Below, piece after piece: positions 7,285 to 14,542 of a stretch of DNA of 25,156 bases. The first letter of the stretch is position 1. Each line of letters begins with the position of its first letter. The position numbers and the translations under genes are program-made. The notes beneath the pieces were generated by a model. The model was not told the DNA's origin. It worked only from the letters and a program-made list of their open reading frames with translations, and ran no database searches. The DNA comes from an uncultured Collinsella sp. Its GTDB lineage: Bacteria; Actinomycetota; Coriobacteriia; Coriobacteriales; Coriobacteriaceae. The stretch covers positions 1 through 25,156 of the forward strand of contig CAAECF010000065.1 in assembly GCA_900754275.1 (NCBI GenBank), read 5' to 3'.

Positions 7285-8415
7285 CTACTCGAGCGTACGC
7301 ATGTACGCGGAGATAGCATCCAGGCCCTTCTGCAGGTCGTCGGTATTATCGGAGTATGCATAGCCAATGCGCATGCTCTTGGGCTCCTCGAAGCAATCGC
7401 CCGGGGTGACGAGTGCGCCGGACTTCTTAATCATGTCGGTGCAGAACGTCCTGGAGTCAATGTCGTAGTCGTAATACACGAGCGCGGTGCTACCCGCCTC
7501 GGGCTTGACGAACGACAGGTGCGGCTCGCTCTCGACCCACTTCTCCAGAACAGCAAGGTTCTGACGGACGATGCGACGGCTGCGCTCAAGGATCACGGAA
7601 GCGTTGCCCAGAATCAGCTCCGCCACCGACTCGCTGAATATGCCGGCGGAAATCAGGTTGTAGTCGCGATGCGAGAGCAGCGCGCGACGGAGCTCCGGGC
7701 TCTTGGTGACCGCCCAGCCCAGACGCAGGCCGGCGAACGACCAGACCTTGGACATGGATGCGGTGGCGACGGCCTTGTCGTACAGGTCGACCACGGACTC
7801 GGCGTACTCATCCGTCTGAGTAAGCAGACGGTAGACCTCGTCGCAGAGCAGCCACGCGTCGTGTTTGCGTGCGACCTCGACAATCGCCTTGAGCGTATCG
7901 GCGTCGAGCAGGGCGCCCGTGGGGTTGTCCGGGTTATTGATGCAGATGAGCTTGGTATCGTCGGTCACCAAGGCATCGAGTGCGTCGACGTCGACGTGGT
8001 AACCGTTCTTGCGATCGAGCTGAAGGATATCGACCTTCGCACCGCACATCTCGGGAATCGAATAAAGCTGCTGGTAGGTGGGCTTGACGGAGACTACATG
8101 ATCGCCCGGTTCGACGAGCGTGGAAATAACCAGGGAGTTGGCGCCGGTCGCGCCGTGCGTGGGCACGATATGCCCGGGCTCGACCGTCTTATAGAGACGC
8201 GCGACCCCCTCGAGGAAGCCGGGCTGTCCCTCGATGTCTCCGTAGGTGAATCGGCGCGAGCACAGGCTATCGAGCCACGCCTTCTTGTCGGTGTTCGTAA
8301 GCTCGAACAGCTGGTCGAGCGTGAGGGAGTAGACGCACGTCTCCGCAACGTTGTGGGTGCACTTGGTCTCCCACTCGTTCATCCACTGCTCGACGGCGAA
8401 ATCCTTGATCTGCAT
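7285..8415 (-). CDS. PLP-dependent aminotransferase, class I/II (fold type I)
   Basis: A 376-residue cytoplasmic pyridoxal-phosphate enzyme. Landmarks in order are NNPDNPTG (160-167), CDEVY (Asp192, cofactor ring nitrogen), SMSKVWSFAGLRLGW with the Schiff-base Lys223, and a late RIGYAY whose Arg probably binds the substrate carboxylate. The reaction cannot be read from sequence; the family includes amino-acid aminotransferases, lyases and capreomycidine-synthase-like cyclases. It lies 24 bases after the ornithine-cyclodeaminase-type gene in the same direction and ends at a strong terminator. The two products therefore probably act on a common amino acid, under the divergent PucR regulator. 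Confidence 0.88.
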   Translation of the reverse strand: MQIKDFAVEQWMNEWETKCTHNVAETCVYSLTLDQLFELTNTDKKAWLDSLCSRRFTYGDIEGQPGFLEGVARLYKTVEPGHIVPTHGATGANSLVISTLVEPGDHVVSVKPTYQQLYSIPEMCGAKVDILQLDRKNGYHVDVDALDALVTDDTKLICINNPDNPTGALLDADTLKAIVEVARKHDAWLLCDEVYRLLTQTDEYAESVVDLYDKAVATASMSKVWSFAGLRLGWAVTKSPELRRALLSHRDYNLISAGIFSESVAELILGNASVILERSRRIVRQNLAVLEKWVESEPHLSFVKPEAGSTALVYYDYDIDSRTFCTDMIKKSGALVTPGDCFEEPKSMRIGYAYSDNTDDLQKGLDAISAYMRTLE

Positions 8416-8439
8416 TGTCGTTTCCTTTCCTTGACTTTC

Positions 8440-9471
8440 TTACAGTTCCACCACGGTGCCCAGCCCCGCCTCGACGGCGCGGTCGTAGGCAATTTTCGAT
8501 GCCGAAAGGTCTTGAACGGCGATGCCCGACGTATCGAACACCGTCACCTGCTCGTCATCCGAACGCCCCGTAGCCGTGCCGGCGATGACTTCGCCGAGCT
8601 CCGCTTTGATGTCCTCGGGTGTGATGGCACCCTCGGCAACCGGAATCTCCAGCTCGCCGGACGCGACCGATTGCTCGCGGTCGTCGACGTAAACAGCGGC
8701 ACGGGCGACAAGCGCCGAGGCGAGCTCCTGCTTGCCGGGCATGTCGGCACCGACGCAGGAGATATGCGCACCGGGGCGCACCCATGCATCGGGGATGATG
8801 GACTTGGTCGCAGGCGTGATCGTCACGATGATGTCGGCCTCTGCCGCGGCGCCTTGGCCGTCGGCCGTCGCCTCGATGGAATAGGTGGATGCCTCGCGAG
8901 CATGCTCGCAAGCGCCCAAGATATGGGCGACCTCGTCTCGCATGCGCTCGACGCGAGCATCGGGCGCGGCATCGGAAACCGGCTCCCACACCTTGACCTC
9001 GCTCACTTTGGGACAGGCGGCGAGCACGCCCGCCACCATATAGGTGCTCATGTGGCCGGCACCCGCAACAAGCAGTTTGGACGCATCCGCCCGAGCCAGC
9101 CACTTGGCGCCGAGCGCAGCGGCAGCACCGGTGCGAAGTCCAGTGACGGCGGAGGCATTGAGCAGCGCCAACGGCTCGCCCGTCGCGTTGTCGCACAGCA
9201 GCGTAGTGCCAAAGATCTCGGGGAGCCCCTTTTTGGGATTCTGAGAGAACCAGGCAGTGAGCTTCAGACCGAAGAGGCCGCTTCCCGCCAACTCGCCCGA
9301 GCGGATATCCATATCGGCCACACCGGGTTCGAACTGCTCATATACCATCGGCCACGCAACACCCTTGCCCGTTGCCTTCTGGCGATATGCCTCCTCCACG
9401 GCAGCGATTGCATCCTCAATCGTCAGCACCTTGGAAACTTCCTCGGCCGAAAGCACCACCATCTGCCCCAT
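8440..9471 (-). CDS. Ornithine cyclodeaminase/mu-crystallin family NAD(P)-dependent enzyme
   Basis: About 343 residues. The N-terminal substrate domain has GLKL (Lys70) and TGLRTGAAAALGAKWL (Arg113), both conserved in the family. The Rossmann part has the dinucleotide loop GAGHMS (137-142). The motif GADMPGKQEL carries Asp243, equivalent to the catalytic Asp of ornithine cyclodeaminase. Members cyclise ornithine to proline, reduce ketimines, act as alanine dehydrogenase, or make diaminopropionate (SbnB type), so the substrate is open. Two adjacent ATGs follow GAGAGGAG; I take the second (9471) because the first lies only two bases from the Shine-Dalgarno. It is the first gene of the operon with the aminotransferase. 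Confidence 0.9.
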   Translation of the reverse strand: MGQMVVLSAEEVSKVLTIEDAIAAVEEAYRQKATGKGVAWPMVYEQFEPGVADMDIRSGELAGSGLFGLKLTAWFSQNPKKGLPEIFGTTLLCDNATGEPLALLNASAVTGLRTGAAAALGAKWLARADASKLLVAGAGHMSTYMVAGVLAACPKVSEVKVWEPVSDAAPDARVERMRDEVAHILGACEHAREASTYSIEATADGQGAAAEADIIVTITPATKSIIPDAWVRPGAHISCVGADMPGKQELASALVARAAVYVDDREQSVASGELEIPVAEGAITPEDIKAELGEVIAGTATGRSDDEQVTVFDTSGIAVQDLSASKIAYDRAVEAGLGTVVEL

Positions 9472-9688
9472 CATCGCTCCTCTCAGCGAAAGCTTTACGT
9501 TGCTTCACTGTACGGTTTAGCTACGATGCCGCCAAGGATCATTTCTTGTTGGAATCTACAACGATTTTTGATCTGATTTTTCCATCTATCAGCAGGTATT
9601 TGAACTATTTATCGCATCAAAGGCATACGGATGTGCGATTATCCTATTAATACCTGTACTTATTGTAGTGATTTACAAGGTGATGTTG
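9472..9688. promoter_or_regulatory. AT-rich divergent control region between the cyclodeaminase and pucR-type genes
   Basis: This stretch is visibly richer in A/T than its surroundings and must carry both promoters. Two dyads stand out: CAGGTATT (9593-9600) with AATACCTG (9649-9656), and ATCGCATC (9611-9618) with GATGTGCGAT (9630-9639; two-base bulge) nested inside it. Nested operators between divergent genes fit control of both directions by the PucR-type protein, but this is inference. Confidence 0.45.
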
Positions 9689-10870
9689 ATGCTATACACC
9701 ATCTCGGACTTCTCACGGGAATATGAGGGGTCGGTCCGTCTAATCGCCGGCAGCGATGGCGTCTCGCGTGCCGTCTCTGGCGTCGGGATCCTCGATTATG
9801 AACTCATGCCCGGCCTCAAGAGCAAGTACCAGCGCGTCAACTTCAGCTCAGACGAGATCGTCCTCAGCACCTTCCTCTATGCGAAGGACGACCCGTACCT
9901 CATCACTGAAGCCGTGAAATACCTCGTCGCCAAGGGGACGAGCGGTCTCCTCATCAAAAACGTCCTACACATCCCGATTCCCGACCAAGCCATCCGCTAC
10001 GCCAACGCGCGGCACTACCCGGTCTTTCTCACGACCGACGACTCACTGTTCTTTGATAGCGTCATCTATGAGGTCAAACGGCATATCGAGCAGCTCGCGT
10101 CCATCGACTTCGCACAGCGCGAGATCGATGCCCTGAGGACAGATGTATCGCCCGAGTCCATCTGTCGACGCATCCGAAGCCTCAACCCGTCATTTCTGGA
10201 CGAAGCGGTCGCCCTGTTCGTATCGTTTGCAGAACCCCTCGACCCGCGTACGTTTTTGCAAATCGAACGCCTCTGTGCAAAATCGACTCTCGCCGGATGC
10301 CACAACATGTTGGCACCCTATGACGGAGGTTTGTTATTCGTAGCGACAAGCGACTCGGAGCAGACGCTCGATGTGGAGCGAATCGTGCAGGCGCTCACGG
10401 AGCTCATCGAGGCTAGCGGTATCGATGGCGGAGCGGAAGGGCTCGGCATCAGCGATATTCTGTTTGGAGACGAGGCGGTGGCGCAGGCGATCTCGCAGGC
10501 GATTTACGCACAGCGCCTATCTTGTCAACGAGCCGAGGGTCCCGTCCGCTATACGCAGCTCGGCATCCTGAGAACCGTGATGCCTTTTGCGGAAACCCCG
10601 GAGATGCAATCGTTCTCGGAGGCGATTCTCTCGCCGATACGCGAGCACGACAGTGAGCATGGCAGCGAGCTGGAATCCACGCTCGCCGCATTCATCGAGA
10701 ACGACCGACGTATCGAGCGAACCGCCAAGCAGACTGGCCAGCACCCGAACACGATTCGATATCGCCTCGATAAGGTGACGGCTCTCACCGGACTGAGCTA
10801 CAAATGCGCCCCGGAGATGGAGCAGCTGTCGCTCGCCTACGCCATCGAACGCGCTCGCTCGCTTCAGTAA
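9689..10870 (+). CDS. PucR-family transcriptional regulator
   Basis: A 393-residue cytoplasmic regulator. The N-terminus (about 1-130; LYTISDF, AGSDGVSRAVSGVGILDYE, TSGLLIKN) matches the PucR purine-catabolism regulator N-terminal domain. The C-terminus has the PucR-type helix-turn-helix TAKQTGQHPNTIRYRLDKV followed by TGLS. The open frame begins earlier at GTG and ATG codons, but AAGG at 9677-9680 is best spaced for the ATG at 9689. It is divergent from the aminotransferase/cyclodeaminase operon, and PucR-type proteins often activate adjacent amino-acid or purine catabolic genes on binding the substrate. That it controls those two genes is likely but inferred. Confidence 0.9.
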   Translation: MLYTISDFSREYEGSVRLIAGSDGVSRAVSGVGILDYELMPGLKSKYQRVNFSSDEIVLSTFLYAKDDPYLITEAVKYLVAKGTSGLLIKNVLHIPIPDQAIRYANARHYPVFLTTDDSLFFDSVIYEVKRHIEQLASIDFAQREIDALRTDVSPESICRRIRSLNPSFLDEAVALFVSFAEPLDPRTFLQIERLCAKSTLAGCHNMLAPYDGGLLFVATSDSEQTLDVERIVQALTELIEASGIDGGAEGLGISDILFGDEAVAQAISQAIYAQRLSCQRAEGPVRYTQLGILRTVMPFAETPEMQSFSEAILSPIREHDSEHGSELESTLAAFIENDRRIERTAKQTGQHPNTIRYRLDKVTALTGLSYKCAPEMEQLSLAYAIERARSLQ

Positions 10871-10888
10871 GCCCACCCCACCTTGAGG

Positions 10889-11599
10889 TTAGGAACGGCG
10901 GGCACGGAGCTTTTCGTAGCCATCGGCGAAGAAGGCGACCGTGGCGGCGTCGGCCTCGGCGGCGTCCGTCTCGGTTGCGGGGACCACGCCGTGCTCGTCG
11001 CTCACCAGGAACAGCGCGCCCTTAAGCTGCGCGGGAATATCTACGCGCGTGACCGGGATGCCCTTGGTCTGGGCCAGCTGCTCGATGAGCGTCGCCGTGC
11101 CGCACAGGCACTCGTCCGCCGGCGCCACAAAGGCGAGCTCGCCGTTGTTGACGGCGGCGAGCAGCTCGGGCGCCACGCCGGTCTCGTCGGCTTCGGAGCG
11201 GGCCTCGGCGGAGCGGGCACGCAGCGCCTTGGCCGACGTATCGGCGAGCGGCTCGTACTCCCCCACTGTCATGGCGGCGTTGCCGTTGATGTCGATCACC
11301 AGCATGAGCACACCGTCGTGTGCGGTGTAATCGCCCTCGGCTAGTGACCACTCAACGTGCTGCTTGGCCCAGCTGAGCATGTTATGGGTAAGTGGCTCGC
11401 CCTGCACCAGACGCTCGGACAGCGCGCGGATGTGGCGGTTGAGCATGGGCACCTTTTTGTTGGACATGCGCCAACGACAGACAAGCGCGGGCTTGTCGAG
11501 CGTAAACTTCTCGACCGCCTCCTGATTGGCGCAAAAGTCCTCGTACGCACGCTGATCCTCGGCATTGCCAAACAGCTCGGCATCATCCACAACGGCCAT
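10889..11599 (-). CDS. Uncharacterised protein, possibly a degenerate class IV aminotransferase fold
   Basis: 236 residues, no signal peptide or membrane segment, acidic overall. I do not recognise it as a named family. By eye the second half has the order of elements seen in class IV PLP enzymes (branched-chain aminotransferase, aminodeoxychorismate lyase): DGVLMLVIDINGN resembling the 'deall.d..G.v' strand pair, then GTATLIEQLAQTKGIPVTRV resembling 'G.tR..v...a...gi.v.e', then a strand ending GVVPA. The lysine expected in the 'hKtLNy' position appears as Asn in THNMLSW (71-77). If the alignment holds, it is a non-catalytic relative. The ATG follows AAGG at normal spacing. A T7 terminator-like hairpin lies about 40 bases upstream, so attenuation is possible. 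Its stop lies 18 bases from that of the pucR-type gene. Confidence 0.75.
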   Translation of the reverse strand: MAVVDDAELFGNAEDQRAYEDFCANQEAVEKFTLDKPALVCRWRMSNKKVPMLNRHIRALSERLVQGEPLTHNMLSWAKQHVEWSLAEGDYTAHDGVLMLVIDINGNAAMTVGEYEPLADTSAKALRARSAEARSEADETGVAPELLAAVNNGELAFVAPADECLCGTATLIEQLAQTKGIPVTRVDIPAQLKGALFLVSDEHGVVPATETDAAEADAATVAFFADGYEKLRARRS

Positions 11600-11640
11600 A
11601 TCTAACCTTTCTCAAAAACATACACCGCACCGTTATACCC

Positions 11641-11673
11641 AAAAAAACCGCCCGCGCCAACCGGCGCAGACGG
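11641..11673 (-). terminator. Hairpin with T7 tail between purH and the 236-residue protein gene
   Basis: On the minus strand CCGTCTGCGCC pairs with GGCGCGGGCGG (two G-U pairs) around GGTT, followed by seven T. It is over 200 bases after the purH stop codon but only about 40 bases before the next start. It is therefore either a distant purH terminator or an attenuator controlling the downstream gene. Confidence 0.8.
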
Positions 11674-11877
11674 CAATAGATAGCCTTCGTTCGGAGCAAG
11701 CCAAGGCCACTGGTGGAGCATAAGCCAGCGAGCCGGCTCCAAGTGCCCCAGGTCGCCACGAAAGAGGAGCGACGCGTACTTCTTGTACGCGAGCGACGGT
11801 TTGAGCGGCGAGATGGGGTGCTTGGGGCCGGCGCAGCGTCGAGCAGTTACGCGGTTTGGTAAAACCGCGTAACGATA
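11674..11877 (-). other. Highly structured intergenic RNA or repeat element
   Basis: This gene-poor stretch contains several stacked inverted repeats. There is a perfect 12-bp hairpin at 11846-11873 (loop GGTA) directly after purH. CGCGTAC/GTACGCG lies at 11773-11779 and 11785-11791, flanked by direct copies of GAGCGACG. An outer pairing CCCCA..TCGCC / GGCGA..TGGGG surrounds that hairpin. A bulged stem of about 13 bp lies at 11704-11748. Together they make a multi-branched fold ending in the T7 hairpin. A minus-strand frame is also open across it, but I see no start with a ribosome site, so I do not call a gene. Confidence 0.5.
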
Positions 11878-13485
11878 TTAGTGCCTAAAATGCCTGGCCC
11901 CTGTGAAGACCATCGCAATACCATGCTCGTTGCAGGCCTGGACGCTCTCGTCGTCGCGCTTGGAGCCGCCGGGCTGGATGATGCAGGTCACGCCGTGCGC
12001 GGCGAGCACGTCGACGTTGTCGCGGAACGGGAAGAACGCGTCGCTTGCACAGGCAAAGCCGCCCTTCTCCACGCCCTCGCGCTCGCAGAAGTCCTCGGCG
12101 CGCTCGCAGGCAAGCAGCGCAGAGTCAACGCGGTTGGGCTGACCCGGGCCCATGCCAATGCCGGCCTTACCCTTGGAAACCAGGATGGCGTTGGACTTGA
12201 CGCCCTTGCAGACCTTCCAGGCAAACTCGAGCTCGGCCATCTCGGCGTCGGTGGGCTTGCGGTCGGTGGGGAACGTAAAGGTCGCAGGATCCTCGGTCAC
12301 GTGGTCGACCTCCTGCACCAGCATGCCGCCGTCGACGGAGCGCAGCTCCACCTGGGCGCCGTGGTCCACGCCGCCGGTGGCCAGCACGCGCAGGTTGGGG
12401 CGCTTGGCCATGCGCTCGAGCGCCTCGGCAGTGTAGCTCGGAGCGATGATAACCTCGACGAACTGCTTGTTCTGATCGGCAAAGTGCTCAACCAGCTCAT
12501 AGGGAACCTCGCGGTTGCAGGCGATGATGCCGCCGAAGGCGCTCTTGGGATCGCAGGCGAAGGCGCGGTCGTAGGCGGCCGTGATGTCCTCGGCCACGGC
12601 GGAGCCGCAGGGGTTCTGATGCTTGAGGATCACGCAGGCCGGCTCGTCGAACTCGCGGACTAGGTTCCAAGCGGCGTCGGCATCCAGATAGTTGTTGTAG
12701 CTGAGCGGCTTGCCCTGGATCTGCTCGGAGCCCACGAGCGGGAACTGCGAGCTCGCGGTATTCTCGCAGCCCTCGGCAAAGCGATAGACCGTGGCCTTCT
12801 GCTGAGGATTCTCGCCATAGCGCAGGTCGTCGACCTTCTCCAGCGAGATCTCGAGCTTGGCAGAGGTGTCCGCCACGTCGCTTGCGTGGGCGGCGAGCCA
12901 ACGGGAGATAGCCGTGTCGTAGGCGGCGGTGGTCTGGTAGACCTTCACCTGCAGGCGACGACGGGTGGAAAGCGTGGTGCAGCCACCGGTCTCGCGCATC
13001 TCGGCCAGGACGGCATCATAGTCGGCCGGGTCGGAGATGACGGTAACGCTCGCGGCGTTCTTGGCGGCAGAGCGCAGCATGGAAGGACCGCCGATGTCGA
13101 TGTGCTCGATGGCATCCGCGAAGGTGACCTCGGGGTTGGCGACGGTCTTCTCGAACTCGTACAGGTTGACGACGACCAGGTCGATCAGCTTAATGCCGTG
13201 CTGTGCCGCCTCCTGCATGTGCTGCTCGGAATCGCGGCGGGCCAGCAGCGCGCCGTGAACCTTGGGGTGCAGGGTCTTAACGCGGCCGTCCATCATCTCG
13301 GGATAGCCCGTGAACTCCTCGATGGGGGTTACGGGGACGCCCGCGTCCTCGATGGCACGAGCCGTGCCGCCCGTAGAGATGATCTCGACGCCAAAGTCAT
13401 CGACCAGCGTCCGTGCGAAATCGACGACGCCCGTCTTATCGGTAACCGAAATCAACGCGCGTGCGATCTTCACATCAGATCCCAT
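11878..13485 (-). CDS. purH: Bifunctional AICAR transformylase/IMP cyclohydrolase
   Basis: This enzyme catalyses the last two steps of purine synthesis: formylation of AICAR with 10-formyl-tetrahydrofolate, then ring closure to IMP. At 535 residues it has the family's usual length. The N-terminal cyclohydrolase (MGS-like) half shows ALISVTDKTG, ISTGGTA and DGRVKTLHPKVHG. The C-terminal transformylase half has YGENPQQ, the catalytic Lys-His in LKHQNPCGSA, CDPKSAFGG, SDAFFPFRD and the end GARHFRH. The ATG is preceded by AGGAGG at good spacing. It is transcribed alone, not in a visible pur cluster; no purine riboswitch was recognised upstream. Confidence 0.98.
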   Translation of the reverse strand: MGSDVKIARALISVTDKTGVVDFARTLVDDFGVEIISTGGTARAIEDAGVPVTPIEEFTGYPEMMDGRVKTLHPKVHGALLARRDSEQHMQEAAQHGIKLIDLVVVNLYEFEKTVANPEVTFADAIEHIDIGGPSMLRSAAKNAASVTVISDPADYDAVLAEMRETGGCTTLSTRRRLQVKVYQTTAAYDTAISRWLAAHASDVADTSAKLEISLEKVDDLRYGENPQQKATVYRFAEGCENTASSQFPLVGSEQIQGKPLSYNNYLDADAAWNLVREFDEPACVILKHQNPCGSAVAEDITAAYDRAFACDPKSAFGGIIACNREVPYELVEHFADQNKQFVEVIIAPSYTAEALERMAKRPNLRVLATGGVDHGAQVELRSVDGGMLVQEVDHVTEDPATFTFPTDRKPTDAEMAELEFAWKVCKGVKSNAILVSKGKAGIGMGPGQPNRVDSALLACERAEDFCEREGVEKGGFACASDAFFPFRDNVDVLAAHGVTCIIQPGGSKRDDESVQACNEHGIAMVFTGARHFRH

Positions 13486-13762
13486 GCAGTCCTCCTGTCT
13501 GGTACGCCGCCGTGCTCTGTGAGTCGGTGATACGTCGATCTGCAGCGCTCGCGCAGCGGCATTGAAAATACTGATTCAATGTAGCGCATCGAGCGCATCG
13601 ATGCACCCCGCAACGGGCGCATATGCAGAAAAAGTTTGCGAGCGGAGGGGATGGGCACGGCACCGGGCACGGTGAGTTCATGGAACACAGGGGCACCATA
13701 ATTAGATGCCAATAGCGTGGTAGAACTGTGCTCGATATGCATCCGCAAAAGAAAGAGGCACC
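13486..13762. promoter_or_regulatory. Divergent control region between purH and the GNAT gene
   Basis: No gene seen. An AT-rich dyad ATTGAA/TTCAAT (13561-13580) is followed immediately by a perfect tandem duplication of the 9-mer GCGCATCGA (13584-13592 and 13593-13601). The dyad lies about 80 bases before the purH start and could be an operator. No clear -35/-10 pair could be assigned. Confidence 0.35.
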
Positions 13763-14404
13763 ATGGTCTCGCGGGTTCTCTACCGACCGTTTGATACCGA
13801 AGACTTCGACGCCATCGCGTTGATTCTGCAGCAGCTTTGGCATAACAATTCGGATAACGATGAGTACAACCGCCTCGAGGCCGCATGCGACCTCGCCTAT
13901 TGCCTTTCGTCTTCGACGTTTTCGCAGGTTGCCGTAATCGACGGCCATGCACGCGGCATTGCGCTTGCACGCGCAGGACAGAGCTCCGGCGCCACCGTTA
14001 AGGAACATTGGATGGATACCGAACGCGCGCTGCTATCGCAGATGCGTGAGCTGGAGCCCGATGCCTGCGCCGAGTATCTCTCGTTTGTGCGCGCAACCAT
14101 CCGGACCAACAACCGCCTGCTCGAGAGCAGCCCGTTGCCGCACGACAACGAGGTCACGCTGCTTGCCGTGGATCGCGATGTCCATGGCCTGGGCGTTGGC
14201 ACGGTTCTGCTCGATGCCGCGGTCTCACACCTATCCTCGCTTGGAGCGACGAGGGCGCACCTGTACACCGACTCCAACTGCTCGTGGAAGTTCTACGAGC
14301 TGCACGGCTTTAAGCGCACGGCCACGCACCGCGCCAACCGCGAAGAGCGTCGCCACGACATGCCGCGCGAAAGCTTCCTCTACGAACTCGATCTAACAGC
14401 CTAA
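13763..14404 (+). CDS. GNAT-family N-acetyltransferase
   Basis: 213 residues in the GCN5-related acetyltransferase fold. The acetyl-CoA pyrophosphate loop is HGLGVG (141-146), preceded by the strand VTLLAVD and followed by VLLDAAVSHLSSLGATRAHLYTD. The C-terminal FYELHGFKR (177-185) is the usual 'fYek.GF' element. The substrate cannot be predicted. The long helical middle (about 75-125) is larger than in minimal GNATs. The ATG has AAAGAGG five bases upstream. It is divergent from purH and convergent with the DUF2207 gene. Confidence 0.88.
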   Translation: MVSRVLYRPFDTEDFDAIALILQQLWHNNSDNDEYNRLEAACDLAYCLSSSTFSQVAVIDGHARGIALARAGQSSGATVKEHWMDTERALLSQMRELEPDACAEYLSFVRATIRTNNRLLESSPLPHDNEVTLLAVDRDVHGLGVGTVLLDAAVSHLSSLGATRAHLYTDSNCSWKFYELHGFKRTATHRANREERRHDMPRESFLYELDLTA

Positions 14405-14421
14405 ACCCAGCAGCCATACCT

Positions 14422-14463
14422 AGTCATTTAGGGATGTTCCCAGTGATTAGTCGTTGGGGACAG
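14422..14463. repeat. Paired 27-nt-spaced repeat, left copy
   Basis: Two imperfect units, AGTCATTTAGGGATG at 14422 and AGTCGTTGGGGACAG at 14449, lie exactly 27 bases apart. The same arrangement, with units again 27 bases apart, occurs at 16610 and 16637 on the other side of the DUF2207 gene. The junction AGTGATTAGTCGTT is a degenerate dyad. It looks like a dispersed REP-like intergenic element. Confidence 0.6.
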
Positions 14464-14480
14464 CCTTCGTAGGTAGCGCA

Positions 14481-14527
14481 TGAAAATGGGATGGATCCGT
14501 CGGCAGTCGCCGGAGAAGATCCATCCC
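14481..14527 (-). terminator. Intrinsic terminator after the DUF2207 gene
   Basis: GGGATGGATC (14488-14497) pairs perfectly with GATCCATCCC (14518-14527), with further pairing in the loop. On the minus strand the stem is followed by ATTTTCA. It lies about 15 bases beyond the stop codon. Confidence 0.75.
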
Positions 14528-14542
14528 AAAAATCAGAGCGCG

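Noticed and set aside
7519..9576. 685-codon open frame on the plus strand across the aminotransferase and cyclodeaminase genes
   Set aside because: It is antisense to two genes with clear motifs; long antisense frames are common in high-GC codon-biased DNA and this one has no recognisable domain.
11846..11873. T-box-like resemblance of the hairpin after purH
   Set aside because: It is a simple perfect palindrome without the conserved T-box antiterminator sequence or a specifier stem.
13470..14008. Minus-strand frames of 166 and 177 codons overlapping the purH promoter and the GNAT gene
   Set aside because: They overlap the GNAT gene antisense and lack Shine-Dalgarno or family resemblance.
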